64,000 nucleotides of DNA from Rhodobacter ferrooxidans (GCF_000176015.1 NZ_ACYY01000001.1:186001-250000); one strand, 5' to 3'; numbered from the stretch's first letter, positions 26,210 to 35,622 are shown. Notes: generated by a model not told the origin, from the sequence alone. Made by a program: numbers and translations.

Positions 26210-26247
26210 CGGGACAAACTGCTCTTTCTGTTCCGCCTGCGATCTGC

Positions 26248-28155
26248 CTACCGCAACGCACCCGCCGCCTTCAGCTCGGCGGCTTTTTCGGGGTTATACC
26301 ACCAGATATCCAACTCGCCCAGTGCGTAGGGCGGCATGGTTTCGGGGTGCTCGAACATGTCGAAATAGGCGACGGTATGGGCGTTCTTGAACCATTGCGG
26401 CACCCAGAACCGTTCCGCCCGCAACACCCGGTCCATCGCCTTGGTGGCGGCGGTCAGCGCCTCTTTGCTGGTGGCGGCCATCACCACATCGGTCAGCCGG
26501 TCCACCGCCGGGCTGCGCAGGCCCATCACGTTGAACGACGACACATCGGCGGTGTCCGAGCCGTAGAACTGCTTCAGTTCCGACCCCGAGAAGTAATTGG
26601 TGCGGGCGTTCGAGGTGATGATGTCGAAGTCATACTCGGGTGGCCGGGTGCGGGCGGTGTATTGCGCGTCATCGACCATGGTGTTGCTGGCGTCGATGCC
26701 CAGCGCCCGCAGGTTTTCGACAAACGGGTTGATCACCCGGTCAAACGCCGGGTTGTCGTTGAGGAATTCGACCTTCAGCGCCTCGCCCTTGGCATTGCGG
26801 CGCAGACCGTCTTCCCCCACCGCCCAACCGGCCTCGTCCAAAAGCGCACTCGCGCGGCGCAGGTTGGCGCGGTCAAGCTGCCGCGCTCCGGAGGTGGCAC
26901 CCATCACCGGCGGGTCGGTCAGGATGCTGGCGGGCAGCAGGCCGTCATCGACCAAGGGTTGCAGAATCGCCACCTCCTCCGGCCCCGGCGCGCCCTCGGC
27001 GGCCATCCAGCTGTTTTCCCACAGCGAATTGATCCGGGCATACAGGCCATAGAACAGCGTGGCATTGGACCATTCGAAGTTGAACATCAGCCCGATGGCC
27101 TCGCGCACTTTCGGATCCTTGAACGCCTCGCGCCGCAGGTTGAACATGAAGCCCTGACCATTGGCCTTGTCGCCAGAAGGGATGATATCCTGCTTCACAT
27201 GGCCCGCCTTCACGGCGGGAAAGTCGTATTGCGTGGCCCAGGACTTCGACGAGTTTTCGTTGCGGAAGGTATAGGTGCCGCTTTTGAACGCCTCGAAGGC
27301 GGCATCGCCATCGGCAAAATACTCGATGCGGATGGTGTCGAAATTGCCGGTGCCGATGGCGATGGGCAGGTCTTTCGCCCAGTAATCCGGGTTGCGGCGG
27401 TAAACCAGCGTCCGCCCGACCTCGACCCGGTCCAGCACGTAGGCACCGGAACCAAGGAACGGCGTCATCGACGATTCTTCCATGTCCAGCCCGTTGGCCA
27501 GGTAATGCGCCTTGGAAAACACCGGCAGGCCACCCACCTCGGCCGGCAGATCGCGGGTCGGGATGCCGGGTCTGAAGCTGAACTTCACCCGGCCGGGGCC
27601 AAGGATTTCCACCTTCTCGACCTGCTGCGACAGCACGGTGCGGAAATCGGTCAGACCCTTGGCCAGAAAGGTTTCATAGGAAAACACCACGTCTTCGGCG
27701 GTCAGCGGCGTGCCGTCGGAAAACTTTGCCTCGGGGCGCAGGTTGAAGATCACCCAGGAACGGTCGGCGGGATATTCCAGCGTTTCGCACAGCAGGCAAT
27801 ACGAGGCGCCGATCTCGTCCGAGGTGCCGACCAGCACGGTTTCCAGCATCACCGACGACAGCGCCCCCGCCCGGCCCTTCACCGAATAGGGGTTCATCGA
27901 GTCAAAGCCGCCCTGCGCCCATTCCGAGATTTCGCCGCCCTTCGGGGCATCGGGGTTCACATAGTCCAGATGCGGGAAATCGGCGGGGTAGTGCAGATCG
28001 CCGAAGGTCGAGATGCCATGCGCCACGGTCACCTCTTGCGCCCGCGCCGCCATCGCCCATCCGGCCAGCGCCAGCACCAGAAACCCGAGGCCTGCCTGCC
28101 GGGGCAGCCGCATGTCAATCCGCTGGGTCATGGTGGTGGTGCGTTGACTGCTCAT
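26248..28155 (-). CDS. yejA: Peptide ABC transporter periplasmic binding protein YejA
   Basis: This 635-residue solute-binding protein of the SBP_bac_5 (OppA/DppA) family captures peptides for YejBEF. ATG 28155 is chosen for AAGGAAG upstream; a 12-residue extension lacks one. A hydrophobic signal segment ([19 protein letters not shown]) follows a longer than usual basic N-region. Family landmarks include [22 protein letters not shown] and the [16 protein letters not shown] stretch. It is the first gene of the yej operon. Confidence 0.94.
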   Translation of the reverse strand: MSSQRTTTMTQRIDMRLPRQAGLGFLVLALAGWAMAARAQEVTVAHGISTFGDLHYPADFPHLDYVNPDAPKGGEISEWAQGGFDSMNPYSVKGRAGALSSVMLETVLVGTSDEIGASYCLLCETLEYPADRSWVIFNLRPEAKFSDGTPLTAEDVVFSYETFLAKGLTDFRTVLSQQVEKVEILGPGRVKFSFRPGIPTRDLPAEVGGLPVFSKAHYLANGLDMEESSMTPFLGSGAYVLDRVEVGRTLVYRRNPDYWAKDLPIAIGTGNFDTIRIEYFADGDAAFEAFKSGTYTFRNENSSKSWATQYDFPAVKAGHVKQDIIPSGDKANGQGFMFNLRREAFKDPKVREAIGLMFNFEWSNATLFYGLYARINSLWENSWMAAEGAPGPEEVAILQPLVDDGLLPASILTDPPVMGATSGARQLDRANLRRASALLDEAGWAVGEDGLRRNAKGEALKVEFLNDNPAFDRVINPFVENLRALGIDASNTMVDDAQYTARTRPPEYDFDIITSNARTNYFSGSELKQFYGSDTADVSSFNVMGLRSPAVDRLTDVVMAATSKEALTAATKAMDRVLRAERFWVPQWFKNAHTVAYFDMFEHPETMPPYALGELDIWWYNPEKAAELKAAGALR

Positions 28156-28250
28156 CCAGAACTTCCTTTTGTCCGCTGCCGGTTGCGCCATGCTAATTCG
28201 GAAAACGACGCTGGCTCAAGGCGCGAATTCGTGAAGCCAGCCGCAGCAAA

Positions 28251-28278
28251 GCAAAAGGCCACCCCGCAGGATGGCCTT
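28251..28278 (-). terminator. Intrinsic terminator of the cytochrome c gene
   Basis: On the minus strand AAGGCCA / TGGCCTT forms a perfect 7-bp stem (28278-28255) followed by a T-rich TTGCTTTG tail. It begins about 26 bases after the cytochrome c stop, which suits rho-independent termination before the yejA promoter. Confidence 0.7.
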
Positions 28279-28303
28279 GTGTCGAAAGTCTGGCAGTCCG
28301 CGC

Positions 28304-28987
28304 TTATTGCAGCGTGCTGAGATAGGCGATCAGATTGACGCGGTCGGCGTCCTTCGGCAGGCCCGAGAACGCCATCTTGGTGCCGGGCACATAGGCCTTG
28401 GGGTCGGCCAGGTAGGTGAACAGGAGGTCCGCCGTCCACGGCTCGCCCTGGCCAGACAGCATGGCGTCAGAATAGGCAAACCCTTCAATAGTGGCGCGCG
28501 GCCGCCCGACGACGCCATTCAGATAGGGACCAATGGCGTTCTTGCCATCGGCCTTGTGGCAGGCCTTGCATTTGGTGAACACTTTTGCCCCGGCTTTCAG
28601 ATCGGCAGAGGCAAGCAGCGCGGCGACGGCACCATCAGCCGCGGGGGCGGCAGCAGGGGCCGCTGCCACGGCTTCGGCAGGGGCGGCTTCGGCAGCCGGC
28701 GCTTCCGCAACAGGGGCGGCTTCGGCGGGTGCGGCTTCGGCAGCAGGCGCTTCGGCGGCGGGGGCTTCGGCGGCGGGGGCTTCGGCGGCAGGCGCCTCGG
28801 CCGCGGGGGCTTCGGCAGCAGCGGCTTCTTCGGCCGGAGCTTCGGCAACAGGCTCTTCCGACGGGGCCGGATAGGTCTGGGTGGCAGCCTTGAGCGGCGC
28901 ATAAAGGCTGGTCGCGGTCAGGCTGGCCAGCCACAGCACCAGCGTGAATCCGAAGATCGTGAACAGCAGTTGGGTGAATGCCTTCAT
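28304..28987 (-). CDS. Membrane-anchored class I cytochrome c with Ala/Pro/Glu linker
   Basis: This 227-residue electron carrier has an uncleaved N-terminal membrane anchor ([19 protein letters not shown], about 7-25). A low-complexity linker of repeated AEAPA units runs from about residue 41 to 117. A C-terminal cytochrome domain has heme motif C140-KAC-H and a GTKMAFSGL axial-methionine loop. The design resembles cytochrome cy/c552 of Rhodobacter and Paracoccus, which carries electrons between the bc1 complex and oxidases. With cbb3 oxidase nearby, that is a plausible partner. It is divergent from pheA. Confidence 0.88.
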   Translation of the reverse strand: MKAFTQLLFTIFGFTLVLWLASLTATSLYAPLKAATQTYPAPSEEPVAEAPAEEAAAAEAPAAEAPAAEAPAAEAPAAEAPAAEAAPAEAAPVAEAPAAEAAPAEAVAAAPAAAPAADGAVAALLASADLKAGAKVFTKCKACHKADGKNAIGPYLNGVVGRPRATIEGFAYSDAMLSGQGEPWTADLLFTYLADPKAYVPGTKMAFSGLPKDADRVNLIAYLSTLQ

Positions 28988-29106
28988 GTCGATGCTCTCG
29001 CTTTGCGCCAAGTTGCCGGATGCGGGCTATCTATCTGCTTCCCCCCTTGGGTTTCAAGGTGTAGTAGCGCGCCCTGACAGTGGTTTTTGCAAAGATGGGC
29101 AGGAAA

Positions 29107-29937
29107 ATGACCGGTCGGATCGCATTTCAGGGCGAATTGGGCGCCTATTCGCATCAGGCCTGCCGTCAGGCACGCCCCGACATGCAGGCGGTTCCCTGCC
29201 GCACCTTCGAGGATGTGATCGAGCTTTGCCGGGCGGGCGAGGTCGATCTTGCGATGCTGCCGGTGGAAAACTCGACATATGGGCGGGTGGCCGACATCCA
29301 CACCCTGTTGCCGGGGTCCGGCCTGCGCATCATCGACGAGGCTTTCGTGCGGGTGCACATCAACCTGCTGGCGGTGCCGGGCACGCCGCTGGAGGCCATT
29401 ACCGCGGCGATGAGCCACACCGTGCTGCTGGGCCAGTGCCGCGAATTCCTGAAGGCGCACAACCTGCGCGCGGTCACTGGCGCCGATACCGCGGGCTCGG
29501 CCAAGCTGGTGGCCGAACGCGGCGACCGTAGCCTTGGCGCGCTGGCCTCGGAACTGGCGGGCGAGATCTACGGGCTGGACGTGGTGGCGCGGCAGATCGA
29601 GGATCAGGCCAACAACACCACCCGCTTTCTGGTGATGGCACGGCAGGCCGACCTTTCGCGCCGCGGCAGCGGGCCGATGATGACCACCTTCACCTTCAAG
29701 GTGCGCAACATCCCGGCGGCGCTTTACAAGGCCTTGGGCGGCTTTGCCACCAATGGCGTCAACATGACCAAGCTGGAAAGCTACATGGTGGGCGGCAGCT
29801 TCACCGCGACGGCGTTCTATGCCGATATCGAGGGCCATCCCGAAGACCCGGCAGTGGCGCGGGCGCTGGAGGAGCTGGTCTATTTCACCGAAGAGCTGGA
29901 CATTCTGGGCGTCTATCCGTCAGACCGCGCCCGCTGA
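29107..29937 (+). CDS. pheA: Prephenate dehydratase
   Basis: PheA converts prephenate to phenylpyruvate in phenylalanine synthesis. The protein is 276 residues from ATG 29107 (AGGA just upstream). The N-terminal catalytic domain starts GRIAFQGELGAYSHQA and contains LPVENSTYGRV and the catalytic NNTTRF motif (about 170). A C-terminal ACT domain (FTFKVRNIPAALYKALGGFATNGVNMTKLESY) allows feedback inhibition by phenylalanine. There is no fused chorismate mutase, the usual form in alphaproteobacteria. Confidence 0.96.
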   Translation: MTGRIAFQGELGAYSHQACRQARPDMQAVPCRTFEDVIELCRAGEVDLAMLPVENSTYGRVADIHTLLPGSGLRIIDEAFVRVHINLLAVPGTPLEAITAAMSHTVLLGQCREFLKAHNLRAVTGADTAGSAKLVAERGDRSLGALASELAGEIYGLDVVARQIEDQANNTTRFLVMARQADLSRRGSGPMMTTFTFKVRNIPAALYKALGGFATNGVNMTKLESYMVGGSFTATAFYADIEGHPEDPAVARALEELVYFTEELDILGVYPSDRAR

Positions 29938-29941
29938 CGTC

Positions 29942-29983
29942 TGGCAAAATCAGAGTCGGGCAAAATCAGCGCCGGGCAAATCG
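29942..29983. repeat. Short tandem repeat across the SRPBCC gene stop codon
   Basis: On the minus strand three imperfect copies of a roughly 16-bp unit, beginning GATTT(T)GCCxGxC, run through the last codons and stop of the SRPBCC gene. The TGA stop (29968-29966) lies in the unit junction and is repeated downstream. It looks like slippage-type duplication. Confidence 0.55.
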
Positions 29984-30436
29984 GTAGCGGTCTTCGATAT
30001 CGGTGCAGACCTGCGCCACCCGCAATTCATATTTCCGGGTGATCTTGGCCTTGGCCAGTTTCAGCGATTGCAGGAACAGCCGCGCGCCCAGGGTGCGGGG
30101 CTGCAACTCGGTGCCGATGGTGACCCGGGTGCGCTTTGCCCCCAGTTCCAGAAAGTCGATGGTGACCATGCCTTCCAGCGCATGCGAAGTGCCGGCGAAC
30201 GCCAGATAGCTGGGGTCGTCCAGCGCCGAAAGCCGCGCCTCCAGCACGCGGGGTTTGCCGCGATAGTCAAAACCGATCTGCCAGGCCATGCCCACCGCCA
30301 GTTCGACCAGCGTGTCGGTGCGCACCACCGAGGCCCCCCGCCGCATCGCCGCACGTTCCCAACCTTCCACATCGGCAAAGGCCGAAAAGACGTGCTGGAG
30401 CGGCGCTTCGATGTCTTCGCGGGTGCTGAGCTTCAT
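29966..30436 (-). CDS. SRPBCC-fold (START-like) protein
   Basis: This 156-residue cytosolic protein of the polyketide cyclase / CoxG-like SRPBCC superfamily begins MKLSTREDIEAPLQHVFSAFADVEGWERAAMRRG, the common start of ligand-binding helix-grip domains. No catalytic residues can be assigned. It converges on pheA with 28 bases between the stops. The function is unknown; lipid or small hydrophobic ligand binding is typical of the fold. Confidence 0.82.
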   Translation of the reverse strand: MKLSTREDIEAPLQHVFSAFADVEGWERAAMRRGASVVRTDTLVELAVGMAWQIGFDYRGKPRVLEARLSALDDPSYLAFAGTSHALEGMVTIDFLELGAKRTRVTIGTELQPRTLGARLFLQSLKLAKAKITRKYELRVAQVCTDIEDRYRFARR

Positions 30437-30505
30437 GCGGTCTGCCTGCTGGAGTATTGCCGGACCCGTCGCGGGCCTGATCTCGTTTGTGCAACGTTTT
30501 TCGGC

Positions 30506-31453
30506 TCAATTCAGCCGATCCGCAAGCCAGTTTTCAATCAGGAAATGCGCAATAGCGCCTTGTCGCGCTGGTTTGACGCAAGGGTGCAGCCCGGTCCTGA
30601 CCTGCACCAGGTCTTCGCGGCTCAACCAGAGCGCGTCTTCCAGTTCGGCGGGGTCCAGCGTGATGGTGTCACTGGTGGCTTCGGCCAGACAACCCAGCAT
30701 CAGGCTGGCGGGAAACGGCCAGGGCTGGCTGGCCAGATAGCGCACGGCATCGACCTGCACGCCGGTTTCCTCGAACACCTCGCGGCGGACCGCGGCCTCG
30801 ATGGTCTCTCCGGGTTCGACAAAGCCGGCCAGGCAGGAATACATGCCCTCGGGCCAGCCGGTGCCGCGGCCCAGCAGCAGGCGGTTGCCGCGCGTGACCA
30901 ACATGATCACCACCGGGTCGGTGCGCGGATAGTGCTGGGCGCCGCAAACCGGGCAGGACCGCTGCCAGCCCGCCATCACCATCGTCGATGCCGCCCCGCA
31001 GGCGGCGCAAAAGCCGTGGCTTTGGTGCCAGCCCAGCAGGGCGCGGGCGGTGGCGGCCAGTTCGGCGTGACGCGGCGAAAGCTGTGCCATCACCGCGCGC
31101 AGCTCGGTAAAGGTGTGGTCGGCGGGCAGGCTGGGATGGTGTTGCAGGCTGGGGTCCAGAAACCCCGGCTGCACGGCCTCGGCTTCGGGCGGCACCCAGG
31201 CCGAGATATCCTGGGCAAACCAGCCGATGCCGTCCTCCAGCCCCAGAAACACCGGTGCCGTGGCTTCGGCCAGCACCGGGCTGCCCGGTGCCACCCAGGC
31301 CAGCGCGCCATTGGCAATCAATGGCTTGCCCTGCCAAAGCGGCACAATCCGGCCGCGGGCCTGCAAGTCCGCCAGTGCGGGTGCATCGCCGCGCAGAGGA
31401 GCGGCCCGGTCCAGCGCCGATCCGCCGAAGGTGACGCTTTCAGCAATCCACAT
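30506..31453 (-). CDS. nudC: NADH pyrophosphatase / NAD-capped RNA hydrolase NudC
   Basis: NudC hydrolyses NADH and removes NAD caps from RNA. The protein is 315 residues from ATG 31453; the frame is open further upstream but the extension is Arg/Gly-rich and unlike the family. A zinc ribbon CAACG...CPVCG (about 149-172), the Nudix box GFVEPGETIEAAVRREVFEETGV (about 213-235) and the NudC-specific SQPWPFPASLM are all present. It is divergent from the cpdB-like gene. Confidence 0.94.
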   Translation of the reverse strand: MWIAESVTFGGSALDRAAPLRGDAPALADLQARGRIVPLWQGKPLIANGALAWVAPGSPVLAEATAPVFLGLEDGIGWFAQDISAWVPPEAEAVQPGFLDPSLQHHPSLPADHTFTELRAVMAQLSPRHAELAATARALLGWHQSHGFCAACGAASTMVMAGWQRSCPVCGAQHYPRTDPVVIMLVTRGNRLLLGRGTGWPEGMYSCLAGFVEPGETIEAAVRREVFEETGVQVDAVRYLASQPWPFPASLMLGCLAEATSDTITLDPAELEDALWLSREDLVQVRTGLHPCVKPARQGAIAHFLIENWLADRLN

Positions 31454-31705
31454 CTCTGCCCTGCCCCTGCCTGATCCGCCGCCACACCTGCCACGGAACG
31501 CGGCGCGGCGCAAACCGGGCATTTTGGCCACAGCACTGGCGCGAAAATGCAACCATGCCGTGATAAGCGCCCCCCGATTCGCGTTTTTGTGGAACTGCAT
31601 CCGACCTTTGCCTAGGGTATGAAGTCACGACGATGCCTTGATTGTGCCAGTTTCCCTGTCGTTACCCCCCCATGCGGACGCAAGCCCGCTGTCGTCAGGA
31701 AAGTG

Positions 31706-33628
31706 TTGAGTGTGCGCCACGCCTTCTCTGTCCAAGCGTCAGCCGGTCTGGCGCATCTGCGCCTGATGGCCACCACCGATCTGCATGTGCATGTGCTGGC
31801 CTATGACTATTATGCCGATCAGCCCTGCGACCGGGTCGGGCTGTCGCAAACCGCGGCGCTGATCACCGACGCGCGGGCGCAGGCGGCCAACAGCCTGCTG
31901 CTGGACAACGGCGATTTCCTGCAAGGCAACCCGCTGGGGGACTATATCGCCCAGCAAAGCGGCCGGGCGGCCGACGCGGTGCATCCGATCTTCGCGGCGA
32001 TGAACCTGTTGGGATACGACGCGGCAACGCTGGGCAATCACGAATTCAACTACGGGCTGGAGTTTCTGCTGACCGCACTGACCGGGGCGGCGTTTCCGGT
32101 GGTGTCGGCAAACATCGCCCGCAAGCTGGGGCCGACGCCAGAGGCCGATCAGACCCTGATCCCGCCCTATGTGATCCTGGACCGGCAGATCACCGATGGT
32201 GCCGGGACCGAGCACCCGATCCGCATCGGCCTGATCGGTTTCGTGCCGCCGCAGGTCACCCAATGGGACCGGGTGCATCTGGCGGGCAAGGTCGTTACCC
32301 GCGACATTGTCGAAACCGCGCGGGCGCTGGTGCCGCGGATGAAGGCGGAAGGCGCCGATATCATCATCGCACTGTCCCATTCCGGGATCGGTGCGGCAGA
32401 GGCAACGCAAGGCATGGAGGATGCCTCGACCGCCCTTGCGCATGTGCCGGGGATTGATGCGCTTGTGACCGGGCACAGCCATCTGGTGTTCCCCTCGGCC
32501 AGCTTTGCCGGAGTCGAGGCGGTCGATCATACCCGCGGCACGCTTGGCGGCAAACCGGCGGTGATGGCGGGGTTTTTCGGCTCGCATCTGGGGCTGATCG
32601 ACCTGTTGCTGGAACGCAGCGACGCGGGCTGGCGGGTGGCCGATTTCGCCGTGGAAGCGCGGGCGATCCGAGCCGCCGAGGCCGAGAAAACACCGGCGCA
32701 GGCCGGACGGTCCCCCCGTCGCGCCATCCCCGAGGTCGAGGCGGCGGTGCGCGACGATCACGGGGCCACGCTGCATTTCACCCGGCGCAGCATCGGCCGC
32801 ACCGCGGTGCCGCTGAACAGCTATTTCGCGCTGGTCAGCCCCAGCCCGGCGGTGCAACTGGTGGCCGAGGCGCAGGCAGCGCATGTGGCCCGGCATGTGG
32901 CGGGCACCCCCGATGCCGCCTTGCCGATCCTTTCGGCGGCGGCCCCCTTCAAGTTCGGCGGTCGCGGCGGACCGCGGCATTTCACCGATGTGCCGGTGGG
33001 CGAGATGGCGCTGCGCCATGCCGCCGACCTTTACATCTTTCCCAATTCCATCGCCGCCCTGCGGCTGAATGGTGCCGAAGTGGCCGACTGGCTGGAACGC
33101 GCCGTCGGCATCTACAATTGCATCGAACCGGGCCTGGCCGACCAGCCGCTGATCGACCCCGATTTCCCCTGCTACAATTTCGATCTGATCCATGGCGTCA
33201 GCTTCCAGATCGACCTCAGCCAGCCCGCGCGGTTCGACCGGCAGGGCAAGCTTCTGCACCCCACCGCCCGCCGCATCCGCAACCTGACCTGGGCCGGTGC
33301 CGAGGTCGCCCCCGATGCCCGGTTCATTCTGGCCACCAACAGCTATCGCGCCTCGGGCAGCGGCGGCTTTCCCGGCACCACGCCCGCGCATCTGCTGTGG
33401 TGTTCGCGCAATCTGACCCGCGATATTGTGGTGCGCCATGTGGCCGAGGCCGGGGTGATCCACGCGCCCGAAACCCTGGGCTGGAGCTTCGTGCCGATGC
33501 AAGGCACCTCTGTCACCTTCGAAACCAGCCCGCAGGCCAGCCCGCATGTGCCCGACCTGGGGCCGCAGCACCTGACCCCGCTTGGTCCCACCGATGACGG
33601 CTTTGTGCGCTTTCGCCTGACGCTGTGA
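31706..33628 (+). CDS. cpdB: 2',3'-cyclic-nucleotide 2'-phosphodiesterase / 3'-nucleotidase
   Basis: This protein hydrolyses 2',3'-cyclic nucleotides and 3'-nucleotides. The N-terminal calcineurin-like domain has ATTDLHVHVL, DNGDFLQGNPLGDY and LGNHEFNYG metal ligands; the C-terminal 5'-nucleotidase domain follows. The start is uncertain. TTG 31706 has AGGA five bases upstream, GTG 31712 is possible, and an ATG at 31619 would give 669 residues with a Cys-rich unlikely extension. A weak TTGTGG-N18-CCTAGG promoter (31587-31616) would place the mRNA start past 31619. No choice gives a signal peptide, although E. coli CpdB is periplasmic. Confidence 0.85.
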   Translation: MSVRHAFSVQASAGLAHLRLMATTDLHVHVLAYDYYADQPCDRVGLSQTAALITDARAQAANSLLLDNGDFLQGNPLGDYIAQQSGRAADAVHPIFAAMNLLGYDAATLGNHEFNYGLEFLLTALTGAAFPVVSANIARKLGPTPEADQTLIPPYVILDRQITDGAGTEHPIRIGLIGFVPPQVTQWDRVHLAGKVVTRDIVETARALVPRMKAEGADIIIALSHSGIGAAEATQGMEDASTALAHVPGIDALVTGHSHLVFPSASFAGVEAVDHTRGTLGGKPAVMAGFFGSHLGLIDLLLERSDAGWRVADFAVEARAIRAAEAEKTPAQAGRSPRRAIPEVEAAVRDDHGATLHFTRRSIGRTAVPLNSYFALVSPSPAVQLVAEAQAAHVARHVAGTPDAALPILSAAAPFKFGGRGGPRHFTDVPVGEMALRHAADLYIFPNSIAALRLNGAEVADWLERAVGIYNCIEPGLADQPLIDPDFPCYNFDLIHGVSFQIDLSQPARFDRQGKLLHPTARRIRNLTWAGAEVAPDARFILATNSYRASGSGGFPGTTPAHLLWCSRNLTRDIVVRHVAEAGVIHAPETLGWSFVPMQGTSVTFETSPQASPHVPDLGPQHLTPLGPTDDGFVRFRLTL

Positions 33629-33668
33629 TCGGCTAGGCAGGCGGCATCAAAACGGCTAGGGGCGGGCG

Positions 33669-34298
33669 ATGTTCGACGCGGTGATCTTCGATCTGGACGG
33701 CACGCTGATCGACACCGAAAGCCTGGCGCTGGCGGCGGGGATGGCGGCCTTTGCCAGTCTGGACGCGCCGGTCGAGGAAAGCTTCATGCATCTGCTGGTC
33801 GGCAAGGACCTGCCCAGCGCCGCCGTGCTGATCCGCGCCCGTCGCCCCGAGATCGACGTGGCGCTGCTGAACAAACGCTGGCGTACCGGGTTTGAAGCCC
33901 GCATCGCCGCCGGTCTGCCGCTGAAGCCCGGCGTGCGCGATCTGCTGGCGCAGTTCACCCTGCCGCGCGCCATCTGCACCTCGACCGAGCGGGGGGCCGC
34001 GCATTTCAAGCTGGGGCTGGCCGGGCTGGCGGGTGATTTCGCCCATGTGGTGACGCTGGACGATGTGACCCTGGCCAAACCCGACCCCGAACCTTACCTG
34101 CTGACCGCCGCCCGGCTGGGCGTGCCTGCCAACCGCTGTCTGGTGTTTGAAGACAGCGAGATCGGTGCCGAAGCCGCACAGCGCGCCGGTTGTCTGGTGG
34201 TGCAGGTGCCCGACATTGTGCCGACAACAGGCCGCTTTGCCCATCACGTTGCCGCCGACCTGCTGTCGGGCGCCCGTCTGGTCGGGTTGATCGACTGA
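33669..34298 (+). CDS. HAD-superfamily phosphatase (beta-phosphoglucomutase-like)
   Basis: This 209-residue haloacid dehalogenase-type hydrolase starts at ATG 33669, just after a GGGGCGGGCG stretch. Motif I FDLDGTLIDTE (D8, D10), motif II ICTSTE, motif III lysine in LAKPDPEPYL and motif IV VFEDSEIGAEAAQRAG are all present, with a four-helix cap after motif I. It could be a sugar-phosphate mutase or phosphatase. The substrate is unknown. The opposite-strand frame is a codon shadow. Confidence 0.9.
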   Translation: MFDAVIFDLDGTLIDTESLALAAGMAAFASLDAPVEESFMHLLVGKDLPSAAVLIRARRPEIDVALLNKRWRTGFEARIAAGLPLKPGVRDLLAQFTLPRAICTSTERGAAHFKLGLAGLAGDFAHVVTLDDVTLAKPDPEPYLLTAARLGVPANRCLVFEDSEIGAEAAQRAGCLVVQVPDIVPTTGRFAHHVAADLLSGARLVGLID

Positions 34299-34300
34299 GC

Positions 34301-34329
34301 TTGCGAATCTTTCGGCCTGCGCCTATATC
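34301..34329 (+). promoter_or_regulatory. Predicted promoter of the SRP RNA gene
   Basis: TTGCGA (34301-34306) and TATATC (34324-34329) are separated by 17 bases. They predict a transcription start at about 34336, where the folded SRP RNA begins. Confidence 0.65.
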
Positions 34330-34335
34330 GGCGTC

Positions 34336-34428
34336 GAGAGGTTGGCGCGGGCAGGCACCTCGCCAACCCGGTCAGGTCCGGAAGGAAGCAGCCGTAACGA
34401 GCCCCGCTTGGGTCGTTGTCAGCCTCTC
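34336..34428 (+). ncRNA. ffs: Signal recognition particle RNA, small (4.5S) bacterial type
   Basis: This is the RNA scaffold of the signal recognition particle that binds Ffh for membrane targeting. The conserved apical domain is seen at 34371-34400 as GTCAGGTCCGGAAGGAAGC followed by AGCCGTAACGAG, including the GGAA tetraloop and asymmetric loop. The ends GAGAGG (34336) and CCTCTC (34428) pair to close the hairpin, giving about 93 nt. The exact 3' end after processing is not certain. Confidence 0.93.
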
Positions 34429-34534
34429 ACCCTTTCCCGGCGCGTCGGAGGTTTGCTTTGTGTCGTGACGCCAACGCGGGGAAGTGCGGTTTTTCCAGGC
34501 TTTCAGCACCTGATGGCGCGCAACGGGCCGGGCG

Positions 34535-35572
34535 ATGAGCGATTTCCCCAGCCTTGACGACCTTGGCTGGTCGCCACATTTCGCCAGCCAGATCACCCCC
34601 GACGACGCTTTGGCCCTACCCCTTCGGCTTTCGGCCGTGCAACGCAACCGCGCCACCGGGCTTGGCCCAGCCGGGCCCTTGGTGCTGGAATTTCCGCCGG
34701 GGCTGAACGCGGGCACGGTGGCGGTGGGCGACTGGGTGCTTGGCGATCCGGCAACCAACCGCATCCTGCGGGTGCTGAAGCGCCGCTCGCTGCTGGAGCG
34801 CAAGGTGGCGGGTATCGAGGTGCGCGCGCAACTGATCGCCGCCAATGTCGATACGCTGTTCATCGTCACCTCCTGCAATGCCGATTTCAACCTGGCCCGG
34901 CTGGAACGCTATGTGGCGCTGGCGCTGGACAGTGGCACCACGCCGGTGATCGTGCTGACCAAAGCCGATCTGGCGGCGGATTCCGACGAACTGGTGGCCG
35001 ATGCCAAGGCGATCTCGCCGCATATCGCCGCGGTTCTGGCGCTGAACGCCAAACAGGCCGAGGCGCTGGACGTGCTGCGGCCATGGTGCGGGCATGGGCA
35101 GACGGTGGCCTTTGTCGGCTCCTCCGGCGTTGGCAAATCGACGCTGATCGGCGGGCTGGCCGGGATTGATCTGGCCACCGCCGGCATCCGCGAAGACGAC
35201 GCCAAGGGCCGCCACACCACCACCGCGCGCGCGCTGCACCTGATGCCGGGGGGTGGCTTGCTGATCGACATGCCGGGGATGCGTGAGCTGGCGCTGTTCG
35301 ATGCCGCCGAGGGCATAGCCGAGCTGTTCGACGATATCGAGGCGCTGGCGGGCACCTGCCGGTTCCGCGACTGCAGCCACGCCGCCGAGCCGGGTTGTGC
35401 CTTGCAGGCGGCGATTGCGGCAGGCACGCTGGAGGCCGGGCGGTTTGGCCGCTGGCAGAAGTTGCAACAGGAAGACGCCCGCACCAACGCCAGCCTGCTG
35501 GAGGCCCGCCGCCGCGACAAGGCCTTCGGGCGGATGATCAAGTCGGTGAAGAAAGACCTCAAGCGCCGCTAG
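34535..35572 (+). CDS. rsgA: Ribosome small subunit-dependent GTPase A
   Basis: RsgA is a circularly permuted GTPase that helps 30S subunit maturation. The 345-residue protein has an N-terminal OB fold and an NVDTLFIVTSCNADFN region. GTPase motifs occur in the order G4 TKAD (about 143), G1 GSSGVGKST (about 194-202), G2-region KGRHTTT and G3 DMPGMRE. A C-terminal zinc knuckle CRFRDCSHAAEPGC follows. It lies downstream of the SRP RNA. A basic C-terminal tail (KSVKKDLKRR) is present. Confidence 0.96.
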   Translation: MSDFPSLDDLGWSPHFASQITPDDALALPLRLSAVQRNRATGLGPAGPLVLEFPPGLNAGTVAVGDWVLGDPATNRILRVLKRRSLLERKVAGIEVRAQLIAANVDTLFIVTSCNADFNLARLERYVALALDSGTTPVIVLTKADLAADSDELVADAKAISPHIAAVLALNAKQAEALDVLRPWCGHGQTVAFVGSSGVGKSTLIGGLAGIDLATAGIREDDAKGRHTTTARALHLMPGGGLLIDMPGMRELALFDAAEGIAELFDDIEALAGTCRFRDCSHAAEPGCALQAAIAAGTLEAGRFGRWQKLQQEDARTNASLLEARRRDKAFGRMIKSVKKDLKRR

Positions 35573-35578
35573 CGGTGC

Positions 35579-35622
35579 CAAAATCCTTCGAAGGATTTTG
35601 CAAAAGTTTTGGAAAACTTTTG
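35579..35622. terminator. Double-hairpin bidirectional terminator repeat (copy B)
   Basis: Two perfect 10-bp inverted repeats, CAAAATCCTT/AAGGATTTTG (35579-35600) and CAAAAGTTTT/AAAACTTTTG (35601-35622), lie between rsgA and dnaX. They are the same two hairpins as at 9735-9779 in opposite order, that is, the element is inverted. Here it separates two genes on the same strand. Confidence 0.75.

Noticed and set aside
28585-28893. Repeat-rich plus-strand frames opposite the cytochrome c linker (Arg/Leu/Gln and Ala/Gly runs)
   Set aside because: They are translations of the AEAPA-coding repeat in other frames, not genes.
33633-34247. 204-residue minus-strand frame opposite the second HAD gene
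   Set aside because: The plus strand has all four HAD motifs and a start; the minus frame is His/Gln/Arg-rich and unlike real proteins here.
34372-34890. 172-residue minus-strand frame across the SRP RNA and rsgA start
   Set aside because: Overlaps a structural RNA gene and the conserved rsgA N-terminus; no supporting motif.
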